From Polaromonas sp. OV174 (lineage in GTDB: Bacteria; Pseudomonadota; Gammaproteobacteria; Burkholderiales; Burkholderiaceae_C), in contig NZ_FOKZ01000018.1 of the NCBI RefSeq assembly GCF_900112285.1, positions 26,690-90,689 of the forward strand: a DNA stretch of 64,000 nucleotides, in the 5' to 3' direction. Shown here one piece after another: positions 27,980-36,744 of the stretch. Position 1 is the stretch's first letter, and each line of letters opens with the position of its first letter. The position numbers were made by a program, and so were the translations under genes. The notes under the pieces were generated by a model. The model saw only the letters and a program-made list of their open reading frames with translations. It had not been told where the DNA came from and did no database searches.

Positions 27980-28016
27980 AGGCCAGTTGCAGCCTTGCTG
28001 CGGCTGGCCTTTGGCG
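27980..28016 (+). terminator. Probable terminator after the chemoreceptor gene
   Basis: AGGCCAG (27980-27986) pairs with CTGGCCT (28004-28010) and GCAG (27989-27992) with CTGC (27998-28001). Only a weak T-rich tail follows. Confidence 0.35.
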
Positions 28017-28058
28017 TCTTCTTGGCTGCGCGCTTGGCCGCATCAATATTGCTGGGTT

Positions 28059-28122
28059 GCTATGAAAGTAGTAGCTGTTTGCGCCCGCTGTATATGGGCT
28101 AGCGGCCGAAATGATCAATAAA
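28059..28122 (+). repeat. GCTAT-family dispersed repeat, copy right of the chemoreceptor
   Basis: 64 bases: GCTATG, GTAGCTG, TTGCGCCCGCTG, GGGCTAGCGGCC, AAATGATCAATAAA. 50 of 64 positions match the copy at 28933-28996, in the same orientation. Confidence 0.85.
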
Positions 28123-28150
28123 TGGCTGAAAGCGGCGCTGTGACAGGCGC

Positions 28151-28927
28151 TCAGACGGGAATGAAGCGGCCCACGGCCAGCCCCAGCCACTCGCGCAGCA
28201 CCTGCTGCGAAGCCAGCAGGCCGTGCGCCGACGGCAGCCACTCCAGCACATCGCTATTGACCGGCAGAATAAAGCCCATGGGGGCTGGCGTCACGGTGAG
28301 TCCGGCGCGTTCAAAGGCGGCTACGGCGCGCGGCATGTGCGAGGCATGGGTGACCAGCGCAATGTGCTGCACGCCATCGCGCTGCAGCAAGGGCGCCAGC
28401 AGGCGCGCATTGCCAGTGGTATCGCGCGACTGGGCCTCGTTCCAGCGCAAGCTCACGCCATAGTCTTGTCGCGCTACCCGCTCGGCTACCTGGGCTTCCG
28501 AGTCGGTTTGCGCACCTTGGGCGGCCCAGCCCACGCCACCGGTAAAGGCCAGCGGCAAGCCCGATTGCCGGGCCAGCCAGATGCCATAGTGCAGCCGGGC
28601 TGCCGTATATTGACTGGGCTGCGACTGGCCGTATTCGGGGGCTTGCGGCAGCAGGCCGCCGCCCAGGACCACGATGGCCTGGGCCTTACCGGTTTTCAGC
28701 GCTGTGGCAGACAGCGGCGCAAATTGCGGTAGGGCGTTGTGTGCCAGCCACACGGCCATGCCGTGGCAACTGAGCAGCCCGAGCAGGCTGATGGAAAGTG
28801 CCGCCAGCGCGAGGCCGCCGCGCCTTTTCTTGAGTACCAGCAGCAGCCCCAGCAGGGCGAGCAGCAGCAGCGCCAGGGGCGGCAGCGCGAGGCTGGTGAG
28901 CAGGGGTTTGAGTGCAGCGAGTTCCAT
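28151..28927 (-). CDS. YdcF/ElyC-family membrane protein (DUF218)
   Basis: Protein of 258 residues: two or three N-terminal membrane helices (about 12-60), then a DUF218 domain starting AIVVLGGGL, with the conserved ESxDT-like element (EAQSRDTTGNA) and VTHASHMPRA. The E. coli relatives ElyC, SanA and YdcF are linked to envelope integrity; exact reaction unknown. The gene is bracketed by two direct copies of the GCTAT repeat (28059-28122, 28933-28996). Confidence 0.82.
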   Translation of the reverse strand: MELAALKPLLTSLALPPLALLLLALLGLLLVLKKRRGGLALAALSISLLGLLSCHGMAVWLAHNALPQFAPLSATALKTGKAQAIVVLGGGLLPQAPEYGQSQPSQYTAARLHYGIWLARQSGLPLAFTGGVGWAAQGAQTDSEAQVAERVARQDYGVSLRWNEAQSRDTTGNARLLAPLLQRDGVQHIALVTHASHMPRAVAAFERAGLTVTPAPMGFILPVNSDVLEWLPSAHGLLASQQVLREWLGLAVGRFIPV

Positions 28928-28932
28928 AATTT

Positions 28933-28996
28933 GCTATCGAGATGATAGCTTCTTGCGCCCGCTGCATCTGCGCTAAAGGCCTAAATGATCAATAAA
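28933..28996 (+). repeat. GCTAT-family dispersed repeat overlapping the gcdH stop codon
   Basis: 64 bases: GCTATC, GATAGCTTCTTGCGCCCGCTG, CGCTAAAGGCC, AAATGATCAATAAA. The terminal part overlaps the last two codons and stop of the glutaryl-CoA dehydrogenase gene (minus strand TTTTATTGA). Confidence 0.85.
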
Positions 28997-30185
28997 ACGC
29001 CTGCAAACCGGTTTGCGCGCGGCCCAGGATTAGCGCATGCACATCGTGCGTGCCTTCGTAGGTGTTGACGGTTTCCAGGTTGATCATGTGACGAATCACA
29101 TGGTATTCATCGTGGATGCCGTTGCCGCCGTGCATGTCGCGTGCCACTCGGGCAATGTCCAGCGACTTGCCGCAAGAGTTGCGCTTGATCAGTGAGATCA
29201 TTTCCGGCGCGGCCCTGTCTTCGTCCATCAGCCGGCCTACGCGCAAGCAGCCCTGCAGGCCCAGCGCGATTTCGGTCTGCATGTCGGCCAGCTTCTTTTG
29301 GATCAGCTGGTTTTGCGCCAGTGGCCGGCCAAACTGCTGGCGGTCCATGGTGTACTGGCGGGCGCGGTGCCAGCAGTCTTCGGCCGCACCCAGCGCGCCC
29401 CAGGCGATGCCGTAGCGCGCCTTGTTGAGGCAGCCGAACGGGCCCTTCAGACCGCTGACTTTGGGCAGCAGGCTGTCGGCCGGCACAAACACCTCGTCCA
29501 TGACGATTTCACCGGTGATGCTGGCGCGCAAGCTCATCTTGCCTTCGATCTTGGGAGCGGAGAGGCCTTTCATGCCTTTTTCAAGGATGAAGCCGCGAAT
29601 GGCTTCCTGGCCGCCGACCTTGCCGTCAGCGTCTGCCAGCTTGGCCCAGACCACAAACACGTCGGCGATGGGGCTGTTGGTGATCCACATCTTGCTGCCC
29701 TTGAGGATGTAGCCACCATCGACCGGCTTGGCGCGCGTCAGCATGCTGGCTGGGTCCGAGCCGTGGTTGGGTTCGGTCAGGCCGAAGCAGCCCACCCACT
29801 CGCCGGTGGCGAGTTTGGGCAAATACTTCTGACGCTGCGCTTCGTTGCCGTAGGCGTGGATGGGGTGCATGACCAGCGAGGATTGCACGCTGATGGCGCT
29901 GCGGTAGCCGCTGTCGACGCGCTCGACTTCACGCGCCACCAGGCCGTAGCTGACGTAATTGAGGCCGGCGCAGCCATAGCCTTCAATGGTGGAGCCCAGG
30001 AAACCCATGGCGCCGGCTTCATTCATGATTTCGCGGTCGAACTTCTCGTGGCGCGCCGCCATCAGCACGCGCGGCTGCAGCTTTTCCTGGCAAAAATCGT
30101 GGGCGGCTGCAACGATGGCACGCTCGTCCTCGCTCAGTTGATCCATCAGGAAAAACGGATCTTCCCAGTTGAATTTGGCTTTCAT
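28989..30185 (-). CDS. gcdH: Glutaryl-CoA dehydrogenase
   Basis: Acyl-CoA dehydrogenase fold, 398 residues. The GCDH group is indicated by the N-terminus ([18 protein letters not shown]), [23 protein letters not shown], and the catalytic Glu in [20 protein letters not shown] enzyme that oxidises and decarboxylates glutaryl-CoA to crotonyl-CoA in lysine, tryptophan and aromatic catabolism. Preceded by a CaiB-type CoA transferase, the usual partner that makes the CoA thioester. Its final codons derive from a dispersed repeat. Confidence 0.9.
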   Translation of the reverse strand: MKAKFNWEDPFFLMDQLSEDERAIVAAAHDFCQEKLQPRVLMAARHEKFDREIMNEAGAMGFLGSTIEGYGCAGLNYVSYGLVAREVERVDSGYRSAISVQSSLVMHPIHAYGNEAQRQKYLPKLATGEWVGCFGLTEPNHGSDPASMLTRAKPVDGGYILKGSKMWITNSPIADVFVVWAKLADADGKVGGQEAIRGFILEKGMKGLSAPKIEGKMSLRASITGEIVMDEVFVPADSLLPKVSGLKGPFGCLNKARYGIAWGALGAAEDCWHRARQYTMDRQQFGRPLAQNQLIQKKLADMQTEIALGLQGCLRVGRLMDEDRAAPEMISLIKRNSCGKSLDIARVARDMHGGNGIHDEYHVIRHMINLETVNTYEGTHDVHALILGRAQTGLQAFY

Positions 30186-30244
30186 GGCAGTCTCCTATAA
30201 AGGGTTCTAGCAGTGTAGCGAAGTGGATGAATATGCTTTAAGTT

Positions 30245-31402
30245 TCAACTAGTTGACGGGCTGGATTTGTCCCCATCCACAGACAAGTCCGTAGGTGGCG
30301 CATGGCGGTAAGTCGCCGGCGTGCGGCTCAGCTTGATCGGCGAGGCGATGCCGGTGTAGTCCTCGCCTATGCGCACCACCATCTCGCGGTGCTGGGTATG
30401 CGGATGCTGCAGCGCAGCGTCCACCGACAAAATGGGAGCGCAGGGCACGCCCAGTTGCATCAAGGCCTCGGCCAGTTGCGCGCCGTCGTGTCCGGCCAGC
30501 GCCTGTACCAGCAGTTCACGCAATTCCTGGCGTTGCACCGAGCGTGCGCCCGCCTTGCTAAAGCGCGGGTCGCTGGCCAGGGCTTCGGTCCGCAGGTGCT
30601 GGCACAGCAGGCCGAATTGTTTGTCGTTGCCCACCGCCAGAAAGACCGGCACGGTGCGCGTGGGAAAGGCGTCGTAGGGGTAGATGTTGGGGTGGGCGTT
30701 GCCGGTGAGGGTAGGGCGTTTGCCGTTGCCAAACCAGTTGGCCGCATGCGGGTGCAGCAGCGACAGGCCGCAGTCGAACAGGCTGGCCTCGACAAACTGG
30801 CCCTTGCCGCTGCGCTCGCGCTCCTGCAGTGCCAGCAGCACGCCCAGCGCGGCATTGAGTCCGGTCACCATGTCGACCACCGGCAAACCGACGCGCAGGG
30901 GCTCGCCGCCGACTTCGCCGTTGACGCTCATGATGCCTGTCATCGCCTGCACGGCCGCGTCGTAACCGGCCAGGCCGCCCAGCGGGCCATCGGCGCCGAA
31001 GCCGCTGACACGGCAGTGGATCAGGCGCGGAAAGCGCTTGGCCAGGTCTTCGTAGCCCAGGCCCCACTTTTCCATGGTGCCGGTCTTGAAGTTTTCTATG
31101 ACCACGTCGGCGCCTTCCAGCAGGCCCAGCAGCACCGCCTGGCCGGCGGCGCTGGCCAGGTCTAGCTGCATGCCGAGCTTGTTGCGATTCAGGCCCAGGT
31201 AGTAGGAGGCCACGCCGTTCTGGAAGGGCGGGCCCCAGGCGCGCGTGTCGTCGCCTTGCGGCGGCTCGACCTTGAGCACGTCGGCGCCGTGGTCGCCCAG
31301 GATCTGGCCGCAATAGGGGCCGCCCAAAATGCGCGACAGGTCGATGACGCGTATGCCGGCCAGTGCGCCTTGCGGCCTGGTGGAGTTTGATTCGGTGTTC
31401 AT
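30245..31402 (-). CDS. CaiB/BaiF-family CoA transferase
   Basis: Class III CoA transferase, 385 residues from ATG 31402. Signature regions: GIRVIDLSRILGGPYCGQILGDHGADV at the N-terminus, the catalytic Asp region in SGFGADGPLGGLAGYDAAVQAMTG, and DMVTGLNAAL. With gcdH next to it, a likely role is CoA transfer to glutarate (from succinyl-CoA), as in the human C7orf10/SUGCT type; this is inference. It lies between the Bug receptor and gcdH genes. Confidence 0.88.
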   Translation of the reverse strand: MNTESNSTRPQGALAGIRVIDLSRILGGPYCGQILGDHGADVLKVEPPQGDDTRAWGPPFQNGVASYYLGLNRNKLGMQLDLASAAGQAVLLGLLEGADVVIENFKTGTMEKWGLGYEDLAKRFPRLIHCRVSGFGADGPLGGLAGYDAAVQAMTGIMSVNGEVGGEPLRVGLPVVDMVTGLNAALGVLLALQERERSGKGQFVEASLFDCGLSLLHPHAANWFGNGKRPTLTGNAHPNIYPYDAFPTRTVPVFLAVGNDKQFGLLCQHLRTEALASDPRFSKAGARSVQRQELRELLVQALAGHDGAQLAEALMQLGVPCAPILSVDAALQHPHTQHREMVVRIGEDYTGIASPIKLSRTPATYRHAPPTDLSVDGDKSSPSTS

Positions 31403-31409
31403 GACGCCC

Positions 31410-32384
31410 TCAATCTGCCTTGGCGCCGGACACCTTGATGACCTCACGCCACTTGGCGGTCTCACTACGCATGTAGCCCGCCAGTTGCGCCGGGGTGTAT
31501 TGCGGCGGTGGCTCCAGGCCCTGCTCGGCCAGGCGCTGTTTCACGTCGGGCTGCTGCAGCACCTGGGTGAAGGCGGTATTGAGTTTGGCCACCACGTCCT
31601 GCGGTGTGCCTGCGGGCGCGACGATGCCGAAGAACACGCTGGCGTCGAAGTCCTTGACGCCTTGTTCCATCAAGGTGAGCACCTCGGGCAGGGCGCGCGA
31701 ACGGGTGGCCGAGGTCACGCCCAGCACGCGCAGCTTGCCGGCCTTGATGTGGGGCAGGGCGGTCAGCACGTCGGTGAAGGACATGGCCACCTGGCCGCCC
31801 AGCAGGTCGTTGAGCGCCGGGCCCGTGCCCTTGTAGGGAATGTGCTGGATGTCGGTGCCGGCGCGCATATTGAACAGCACGCCCGCCAGGTGTGACGACG
31901 CGCCGCTGCCCGAGGAAGCAAAGGACAGCTTGCCGGGATTGGCCTTGACGTAGGCGATCAGCTCTTTCACGCTTTTGGCCGGCACACTAGGGTGCACCAC
32001 CAGCACATTGGGCAGGTAGCCGACCTGGATGATGGGCGAGAAGCTTTTGACCGGGTCGTAATTGATCTTCTGGTACAGGTTCACGTTGATTGCCAGCGGC
32101 GCCGAAGTGCCGAACAGCAGCGTGTAGCCGTCTGCCGGGGCGCGCGCGACGTAATCGGCGCCTATGTTGGCGCCGGCGCCGGCCTTGTTCTCGACGATCA
32201 TGGTCTGGCCCAGTATGGGCTGGATGGCGTTGGCCAGTGTGCGCGACATGGCGTCGGTCGGTCCGCCGGGCGCATAGGGAACGATCAGCGACAAGGTCTT
32301 GTGCGGGAAGGGGGTTTGGGCCCAGGCGGAGCCAGCGCCTGCCAGGCAGGCCAGTGCGATCAGACAGGTTCTGCGAGTGTTCAT
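31410..32384 (-). CDS. Bug/TctC-family periplasmic solute-binding protein
   Basis: Protein of 324 residues from ATG 32384 with a signal peptide (MNTRRTCLIALACLAGAGSAWAQ without the last residues being certain) and the family opening LSLIVPYAPGGPTDAMSR, plus VENKAGAGANIGADYVAR. Such receptors bind carboxylates and are very numerous in Burkholderiales. No TctA/TctB membrane genes are nearby. An in-frame extension to 32879 is antisense-phase sequence of the neighbouring dehydrogenase and is not used. Ends eight bases before caiB. Confidence 0.9.
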   Translation of the reverse strand: MNTRRTCLIALACLAGAGSAWAQTPFPHKTLSLIVPYAPGGPTDAMSRTLANAIQPILGQTMIVENKAGAGANIGADYVARAPADGYTLLFGTSAPLAINVNLYQKINYDPVKSFSPIIQVGYLPNVLVVHPSVPAKSVKELIAYVKANPGKLSFASSGSGASSHLAGVLFNMRAGTDIQHIPYKGTGPALNDLLGGQVAMSFTDVLTALPHIKAGKLRVLGVTSATRSRALPEVLTLMEQGVKDFDASVFFGIVAPAGTPQDVVAKLNTAFTQVLQQPDVKQRLAEQGLEPPPQYTPAQLAGYMRSETAKWREVIKVSGAKAD

Positions 32385-32422
32385 GCTTGTCTCCTTGGAT
32401 GTTGTGATGTGGGCGGCGGGAT

Positions 32423-34147
32423 TCAGGCGCTCAGAAAAATGCGCTCGACCTCGGCTTGGGCTTCGGGGTCGCTGTCGTGCCCGGTGGCCAGCGGGTCGGC
32501 CGGCAGCAGGCGGTGCCGCAGTACCAGTTGCGCCAGGTGCAGTCGATCGGGTGTGCCTATGCGCGAGGATTCCCAGGCCATCGCCACTGCCGTGGTGGTG
32601 TGATAAAGCGCCGAAGCCGCGCGCCGCGCCAGCGCTTCGCCGCCATCGGCCACGGCGGCCTGGGCCAGCGACGCGGCCCGCGCCATCACGTCCCGCAGGC
32701 TGGCGGCCAGCGCGTCGTCCAGCTTTGTCTCGGCCAGCAGTTGCTCCAGATGCGCCATCAGCGCTGTCAGCGAATCTTCGCGCCGGATCGCGCGTATCAC
32801 GTCCAGCGCCACGATATTGCTGGTGCCTTCCCAGATCGAGCCCAGGTGTGCGTCGCGCACCAGGCGCGGATCGGTCCACTCCTCGATGTAGCCGCAGCCG
32901 CCGCGCACTTCCATGGCGTCGCCAGTGACCTTGCGCGCGTCGCGGCAGGCGCGGAACTTGATCAGCGGCGTCAAAATGCGCGCCAGGCGCAAGGCGTTGG
33001 CATCACCGGCGTCGGCGCGGCGCAGCGCCTCGGCGGTCTGGAACACCATGGTGCGGGCCTGCTCGCTGGGCAGCAGCAGCTTCAGCAGCTGGCGGCGCAT
33101 CAGCGGCAGATTGATGAGCTTCTTGCCGAAGGCCTGGCGGTTGCGGGCGATGAAAAAAGCTTCGCTGACCGCGCGGCGCATCAGGCCGGCGGCGCGCACA
33201 CCGTTGGACAGGCGCGAGTTGTTGACCATGTCGGCCATCTGCACAAAGCCGCGGCCCTGTTCACCCACCAGCCAGGCGCGCGCGCCTTCGAGGCGAATCT
33301 CGCCGCTGGCCATGGAGCGCGTGCCCAGCTTGTCTTTCAGGCGGATGATGCGGTAGTGGTTGTGCGTGCCGTCGTCCAGATCGCGCGGCAGCAGGAACAG
33401 CGACACGCCCTTGAGGCCGGGCTGGCCGCCTTGGCCGTCTTCATCCACGCGCGCCAGCACCATGGCCAGCGCGGCATCGGGGTTGGAGCAAAACCATTTG
33501 TCGCCGGTCAGCAGCCAAGCGCCGGGATGCTCGGGGTCGGGTCTTGCCACGGTTTCGGTCACGGCGATGTCTGAGCCTGCGGCCTGCTCGGTCATGAACA
33601 TCGCGCCCTGCGAAAGCTCATCCATGTCCAGGCTGGTGAGTGAGGGCAGGTAGCGTTGCACCAGTTCGGGCGTACCGAATTTCTTCAGCGTGCGCGTCAG
33701 CGAGTCGGTCATGGAGACCGGGCAGCACAGGCCAAACTCGGCCTGCACGAAGAGGTAGGTCAGCGCGTACTTGGCGATGGACGGCAGCTGGCCCTGCCAG
33801 CCCAGCACGTCCTGGCGGTGCGAGATTGCCGCCAGCGCGTATTGGCTGAAAGCCAGGCGCTCCATCTCGACGTAAGCCGGGTGCTTGATGACCTTTTGCT
33901 CGTCGCGCCCGCTGCGCGAGCGGAGCTGCAGTTCCGGCGGGTTTTTGTCGGCGGTGTTCGCCAGATCGTCCAGCGTGCCGCCGGCCAGCGCGCCCAGCTT
34001 TTCGAGATGCGGCGTCAGGTGCGCCAGCAACTCGGGTTGCAGGTAGACCTGCAGCAGCGCGCGCAGGCCGGGGTCTGTGGTGTAGAGGTTGGCGCCGTGC
34101 TGGTCGGGCACCGGGTGGCAGATTGCTTCTGTCTGGTTGATGGACAT
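32423..34147 (-). CDS. Acyl-CoA dehydrogenase, AidB-like
   Basis: Flavoprotein of 574 residues from ATG 34147, which has AAGGAGA ten bases upstream. The acyl-CoA dehydrogenase core has FMTEQAAGSDIA, GDKWFCSNPDA, and the Glu-containing SIWEGTSNIVALDVIRA. The extra C-terminal helical region (about 430-574) and the RGGCGYIEEW motif place it with AidB/isovaleryl-type enzymes. First gene of the set ACAD - Bug receptor - CaiB - GcdH. An earlier in-frame ATG at 34189 lies in duplicated promoter DNA. Confidence 0.87.
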   Translation of the reverse strand: MSINQTEAICHPVPDQHGANLYTTDPGLRALLQVYLQPELLAHLTPHLEKLGALAGGTLDDLANTADKNPPELQLRSRSGRDEQKVIKHPAYVEMERLAFSQYALAAISHRQDVLGWQGQLPSIAKYALTYLFVQAEFGLCCPVSMTDSLTRTLKKFGTPELVQRYLPSLTSLDMDELSQGAMFMTEQAAGSDIAVTETVARPDPEHPGAWLLTGDKWFCSNPDAALAMVLARVDEDGQGGQPGLKGVSLFLLPRDLDDGTHNHYRIIRLKDKLGTRSMASGEIRLEGARAWLVGEQGRGFVQMADMVNNSRLSNGVRAAGLMRRAVSEAFFIARNRQAFGKKLINLPLMRRQLLKLLLPSEQARTMVFQTAEALRRADAGDANALRLARILTPLIKFRACRDARKVTGDAMEVRGGCGYIEEWTDPRLVRDAHLGSIWEGTSNIVALDVIRAIRREDSLTALMAHLEQLLAETKLDDALAASLRDVMARAASLAQAAVADGGEALARRAASALYHTTTAVAMAWESSRIGTPDRLHLAQLVLRHRLLPADPLATGHDSDPEAQAEVERIFLSA

Positions 34148-34275
34148 GATGGGCGGCTCTCCTTGCTGCATTGTTTGCCTTGTGCTCATGCCTGTCCAAT
34201 AGTGAATAGGGCTTGAGCGATATATTTTTTAATCATGAAATTGCGCTGCTTTCTGGCCCGGGCGGCGCGCCGCCT
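34146..34275. repeat. Duplicated divergent promoter region, degraded copy
   Basis: Matches 35652-35830 with shared blocks CTCCTTG, GCATTGTTTGC, TGTCCAATA, GGCTTGA, CGATATA and TTTTTTAATCATG in the same order and spacing, then a shortened version of the LysR 5' coding region. See the intact copy. Confidence 0.85.
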
Positions 34276-34280
34276 ACTGC
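34235..34280 (+). pseudogene. Remnant of a LysR gene 5' end
   Basis: ATGAAATTGCGC, TGCTTTCTGG, CCCGGGCGGCGCGCCGCCT match the start of the intact lysR at 35743 with two internal deletions of about 9 and 25 bases. No further lysR sequence follows, as the NylB-like gene ends at 34274 on the other strand. So a second lysR copy once lay here. Confidence 0.75.
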
Positions 34281-35608
34281 GGATGGGCCAGCAGGTGTTT
34301 GGCCAGTGCGTGGTAGGCCGGCAGTGAGGTGGGGTCGTTAGCCGGGTTCCCCGCCACCGGGTGCGAGGCGAAGCGGGCGATGACCATTTCAGCCTTGGGA
34401 TCGATATAGATCGCCTGGCCATGAACGCCGCGCGCCGAATAGGCGCCGTGCTCGTTGTGCGACACCCACCACATGTCGCGGTAGCTCCAGCCCGCCAGCG
34501 TCTTGTAGCCGGCTTTGGCGAACTCGGCCTTGCCGGCCCCGTTGCGAATGTCGGCCACGACCTTTTGGGGCACGATTTGCTGGCCGTTGTAGCGGCCGCC
34601 CTGTCGCATCATTTCGCCGAACCTGGCCATGTCGCGCAGGCTCGCGTTCAGCCCGCCGCCGGCGAATTCGGTGCCCGTGCTGTCTATCGTGAAATAGGCG
34701 TCCTGCTCGGCACCGAGCTTGCTCCAGATGCGTTCCTGCAGGTTTTCACCGATCGACTTGCCGGTTGCGCGGCGTATCACCCAGCCCAGCGCGTCGCTGT
34801 TGACCGTCTTGTACGCAAAGGCCTGGCCGTGCGCGCCTTCTTTCTTGATCGTCAGCAGGAACTCGTAGAAGGACTTTGGCCCCTCGTAGCCGGGCGGGCG
34901 CGGCGTCACGCCGCCGGCACGCGTGTGGTCAAAGATTTCAGCCTTGGGGTTGGCATAGTTCTCGGAGTACTTGATGCCGGTGGTCATGTCTAGCAACTGG
35001 CGCACCGTGACGTCGCCAAAACCGGTGTCCTTGAGTTCGGGAACGTAGGTCGAGGTGAGCGCGTTCTCGTCGATCACACCCTCGGCCACCAGCATGGCAC
35101 CCAGTGTGCCTATGAAGGACTTGGTCACCGACATCGCGATGTGCGAACCCTGAGGCTTGAGCGCACCGAAGTAGCGCTCGTAGACGATGCGGCCCTTGTG
35201 CAGCACCACGATGCCGTCGGTGTAGTTGGCGCCCAGCGATTGCGCCCAGCTCATGGTCTCGCCACTGCCCATCACCTGAAAACTCACGCCGTCGATGTCC
35301 TGGCGCGGGGCCACGGGCAACACGCTGACCGGCCCGGTGCCGTGCGCCACGTTGCTGGTGGGCACAAACTGGCGGTAGTTGGAAAAGGACCAGCGTATCT
35401 GCGGAAACTTGCGAAAGCTGCCATCGGCGAACTGAATCATTTTGTCGGCGGGGGGCGGAGAACCCGTCATCCAGCCCATCGTGATCGGATCGCTGGCCTG
35501 GGCATCCAGAAACTTCGGCGCGGTTTGCGCGCCCGCCTGCAGGCTGGTCACGAGCAAGGCCATGGCGGCCGCCCATCGCGCCGGGTTCTTTTTCACTGAG
35601 TCGATCAT
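34274..35608 (-). CDS. Serine hydrolase, beta-lactamase/NylB-like family
   Basis: Protein of 444 residues from ATG 35608 (AAGGG upstream), with a signal peptide ending LQAGAQ near residue 28. The penicillin-binding/beta-lactamase fold has the nucleophile motif SVTK (in AMSVTKSFIG) and the tyrosine motif probably in IKYSENYANP. The arrangement resembles 6-aminohexanoate-dimer hydrolase and family VIII esterases. Probably a periplasmic esterase or amidase. Its last bases run into the lysR remnant. Shares its divergent promoter region with the intact lysR. Confidence 0.82.
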   Translation of the reverse strand: MIDSVKKNPARWAAAMALLVTSLQAGAQTAPKFLDAQASDPITMGWMTGSPPPADKMIQFADGSFRKFPQIRWSFSNYRQFVPTSNVAHGTGPVSVLPVAPRQDIDGVSFQVMGSGETMSWAQSLGANYTDGIVVLHKGRIVYERYFGALKPQGSHIAMSVTKSFIGTLGAMLVAEGVIDENALTSTYVPELKDTGFGDVTVRQLLDMTTGIKYSENYANPKAEIFDHTRAGGVTPRPPGYEGPKSFYEFLLTIKKEGAHGQAFAYKTVNSDALGWVIRRATGKSIGENLQERIWSKLGAEQDAYFTIDSTGTEFAGGGLNASLRDMARFGEMMRQGGRYNGQQIVPQKVVADIRNGAGKAEFAKAGYKTLAGWSYRDMWWVSHNEHGAYSARGVHGQAIYIDPKAEMVIARFASHPVAGNPANDPTSLPAYHALAKHLLAHPQ

Positions 35609-35651
35609 GGTGTAGCCCTTGAAGAATTTGCTGGGTTGGGGAATTGCCGTC

Positions 35652-35830
35652 GCAGGATGGGTTGACTCCTTGGCGCATTGTTTGCGCCGCAACCATACAT
35701 GTCCAATATTGAATATGGCTTGAACGATATAATTTTTTAATCATGGAATTTCGCCATCTGCGCTACTTTCTGGTCCTGGCCGAAGAGCTGCATTTCGGCC
35801 GGGCGGCACGCCGCCTGTCCATCTCGCAGC
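35652..35830. repeat. Duplicated divergent promoter region, intact copy
   Basis: Contains the intergenic region and first codons of lysR 35743. In the degraded twin the sequence CCCATCATG starts the acyl-CoA dehydrogenase, whereas here the matching sequence reads CCCATCCTG, so that ancestral start codon has been lost. Confidence 0.8.
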
Positions 35831-36669
35831 CGCCGCTCTCCCTGAACATCCAGCAACTTGAAGCCTCGGTCGGTGCGCGCCTGTTCACCCGCAACAGCAA
35901 GGAGGTGCGGCTGACGGCCGCAGGCAAGGCTTTTGTGCCGCGCGCACGCGCCGTGCTGGAGCAAGCGGGCGAAGCGGCGCGCCATGCGCGGGATGTGGAG
36001 CAGGGGCTGGCGGGGCGGCTGCACATCGGTTTCGTGGGCGCCATGTTGTACCGCGGCCTGCCGCAGATGCTGCGCAAGTTCCAGGCGCAACACCCTTTGC
36101 TGCGGGTGGTGCTCAGGGAACTCAATTCGCAAGACCAGCTGGTCGAGCTCGCCCATGACCAGCTCGACGTGGGTTTTGTCCACAGCACCCGGCTGCCGGC
36201 AGAGATGCAGCATCAGCTGTTTGCCAGCGAGCCTTTTGTCTGCTGCCTGCCGGCAGACCACCCGCTGGCGCGCAAGCGCACTTTGCCACTGCAACTGCTG
36301 CAGGGCGAGTCGTTTGTGATGTTCGCGCGCAGTGCCTCGCCGGACTACTATGAACGCATCCTGACCATCTGCACCGATGCCGGCCTGTACCCCGAAGTCC
36401 GGCACCAGGTGCGCCACTGGCTCAGCGTGGTGTCGCTGGTCTCGCAAGGCCTGGGTGTGGCGCTGGTGCCGGCGGCCTTGCGCCATTCGGCCTTGGGTGG
36501 CGTGGTGTTTGTGCCGCTGGATGCGGGCGTCGCGCATTCGCAGTCCTATTGCATCTGGAAAACGGCACACGACAACGCGGCGCTCACGGCTTTTCTGGCG
36601 GTGATGCAAATCGAGGCGGCGCGGCAGGCAAAAAGCGAAAAGACGACGCAACCCAAAACAACTTCATAA
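35743..36669 (+). CDS. LysR-family regulator (CatR/BenM group)
   Basis: Protein of 308 residues. It begins MEFRHLRYFLVLAEELHFGRAA, with SQPPLSLNIQQLE as recognition helix, the pattern of the CatR/BenM/CbnR branch that responds to aromatic or carboxylic acids. Divergent from the NylB-like gene. The AATATTGAATATGGCTTGAA region before its start contains a CAATATTG palindrome and may be the binding site. Because the promoter is duplicated in front of the acyl-CoA dehydrogenase operon, it may control both units. Confidence 0.88.
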   Translation: MEFRHLRYFLVLAEELHFGRAARRLSISQPPLSLNIQQLEASVGARLFTRNSKEVRLTAAGKAFVPRARAVLEQAGEAARHARDVEQGLAGRLHIGFVGAMLYRGLPQMLRKFQAQHPLLRVVLRELNSQDQLVELAHDQLDVGFVHSTRLPAEMQHQLFASEPFVCCLPADHPLARKRTLPLQLLQGESFVMFARSASPDYYERILTICTDAGLYPEVRHQVRHWLSVVSLVSQGLGVALVPAALRHSALGGVVFVPLDAGVAHSQSYCIWKTAHDNAALTAFLAVMQIEAARQAKSEKTTQPKTTS

Positions 36670-36744
36670 GCCCCACAGCGCCCTGTGGAAAACAGGGGCG
36701 ACTACAGTAGGGCCTTATACGAATCCAACCCCGGAGCCAAGACC

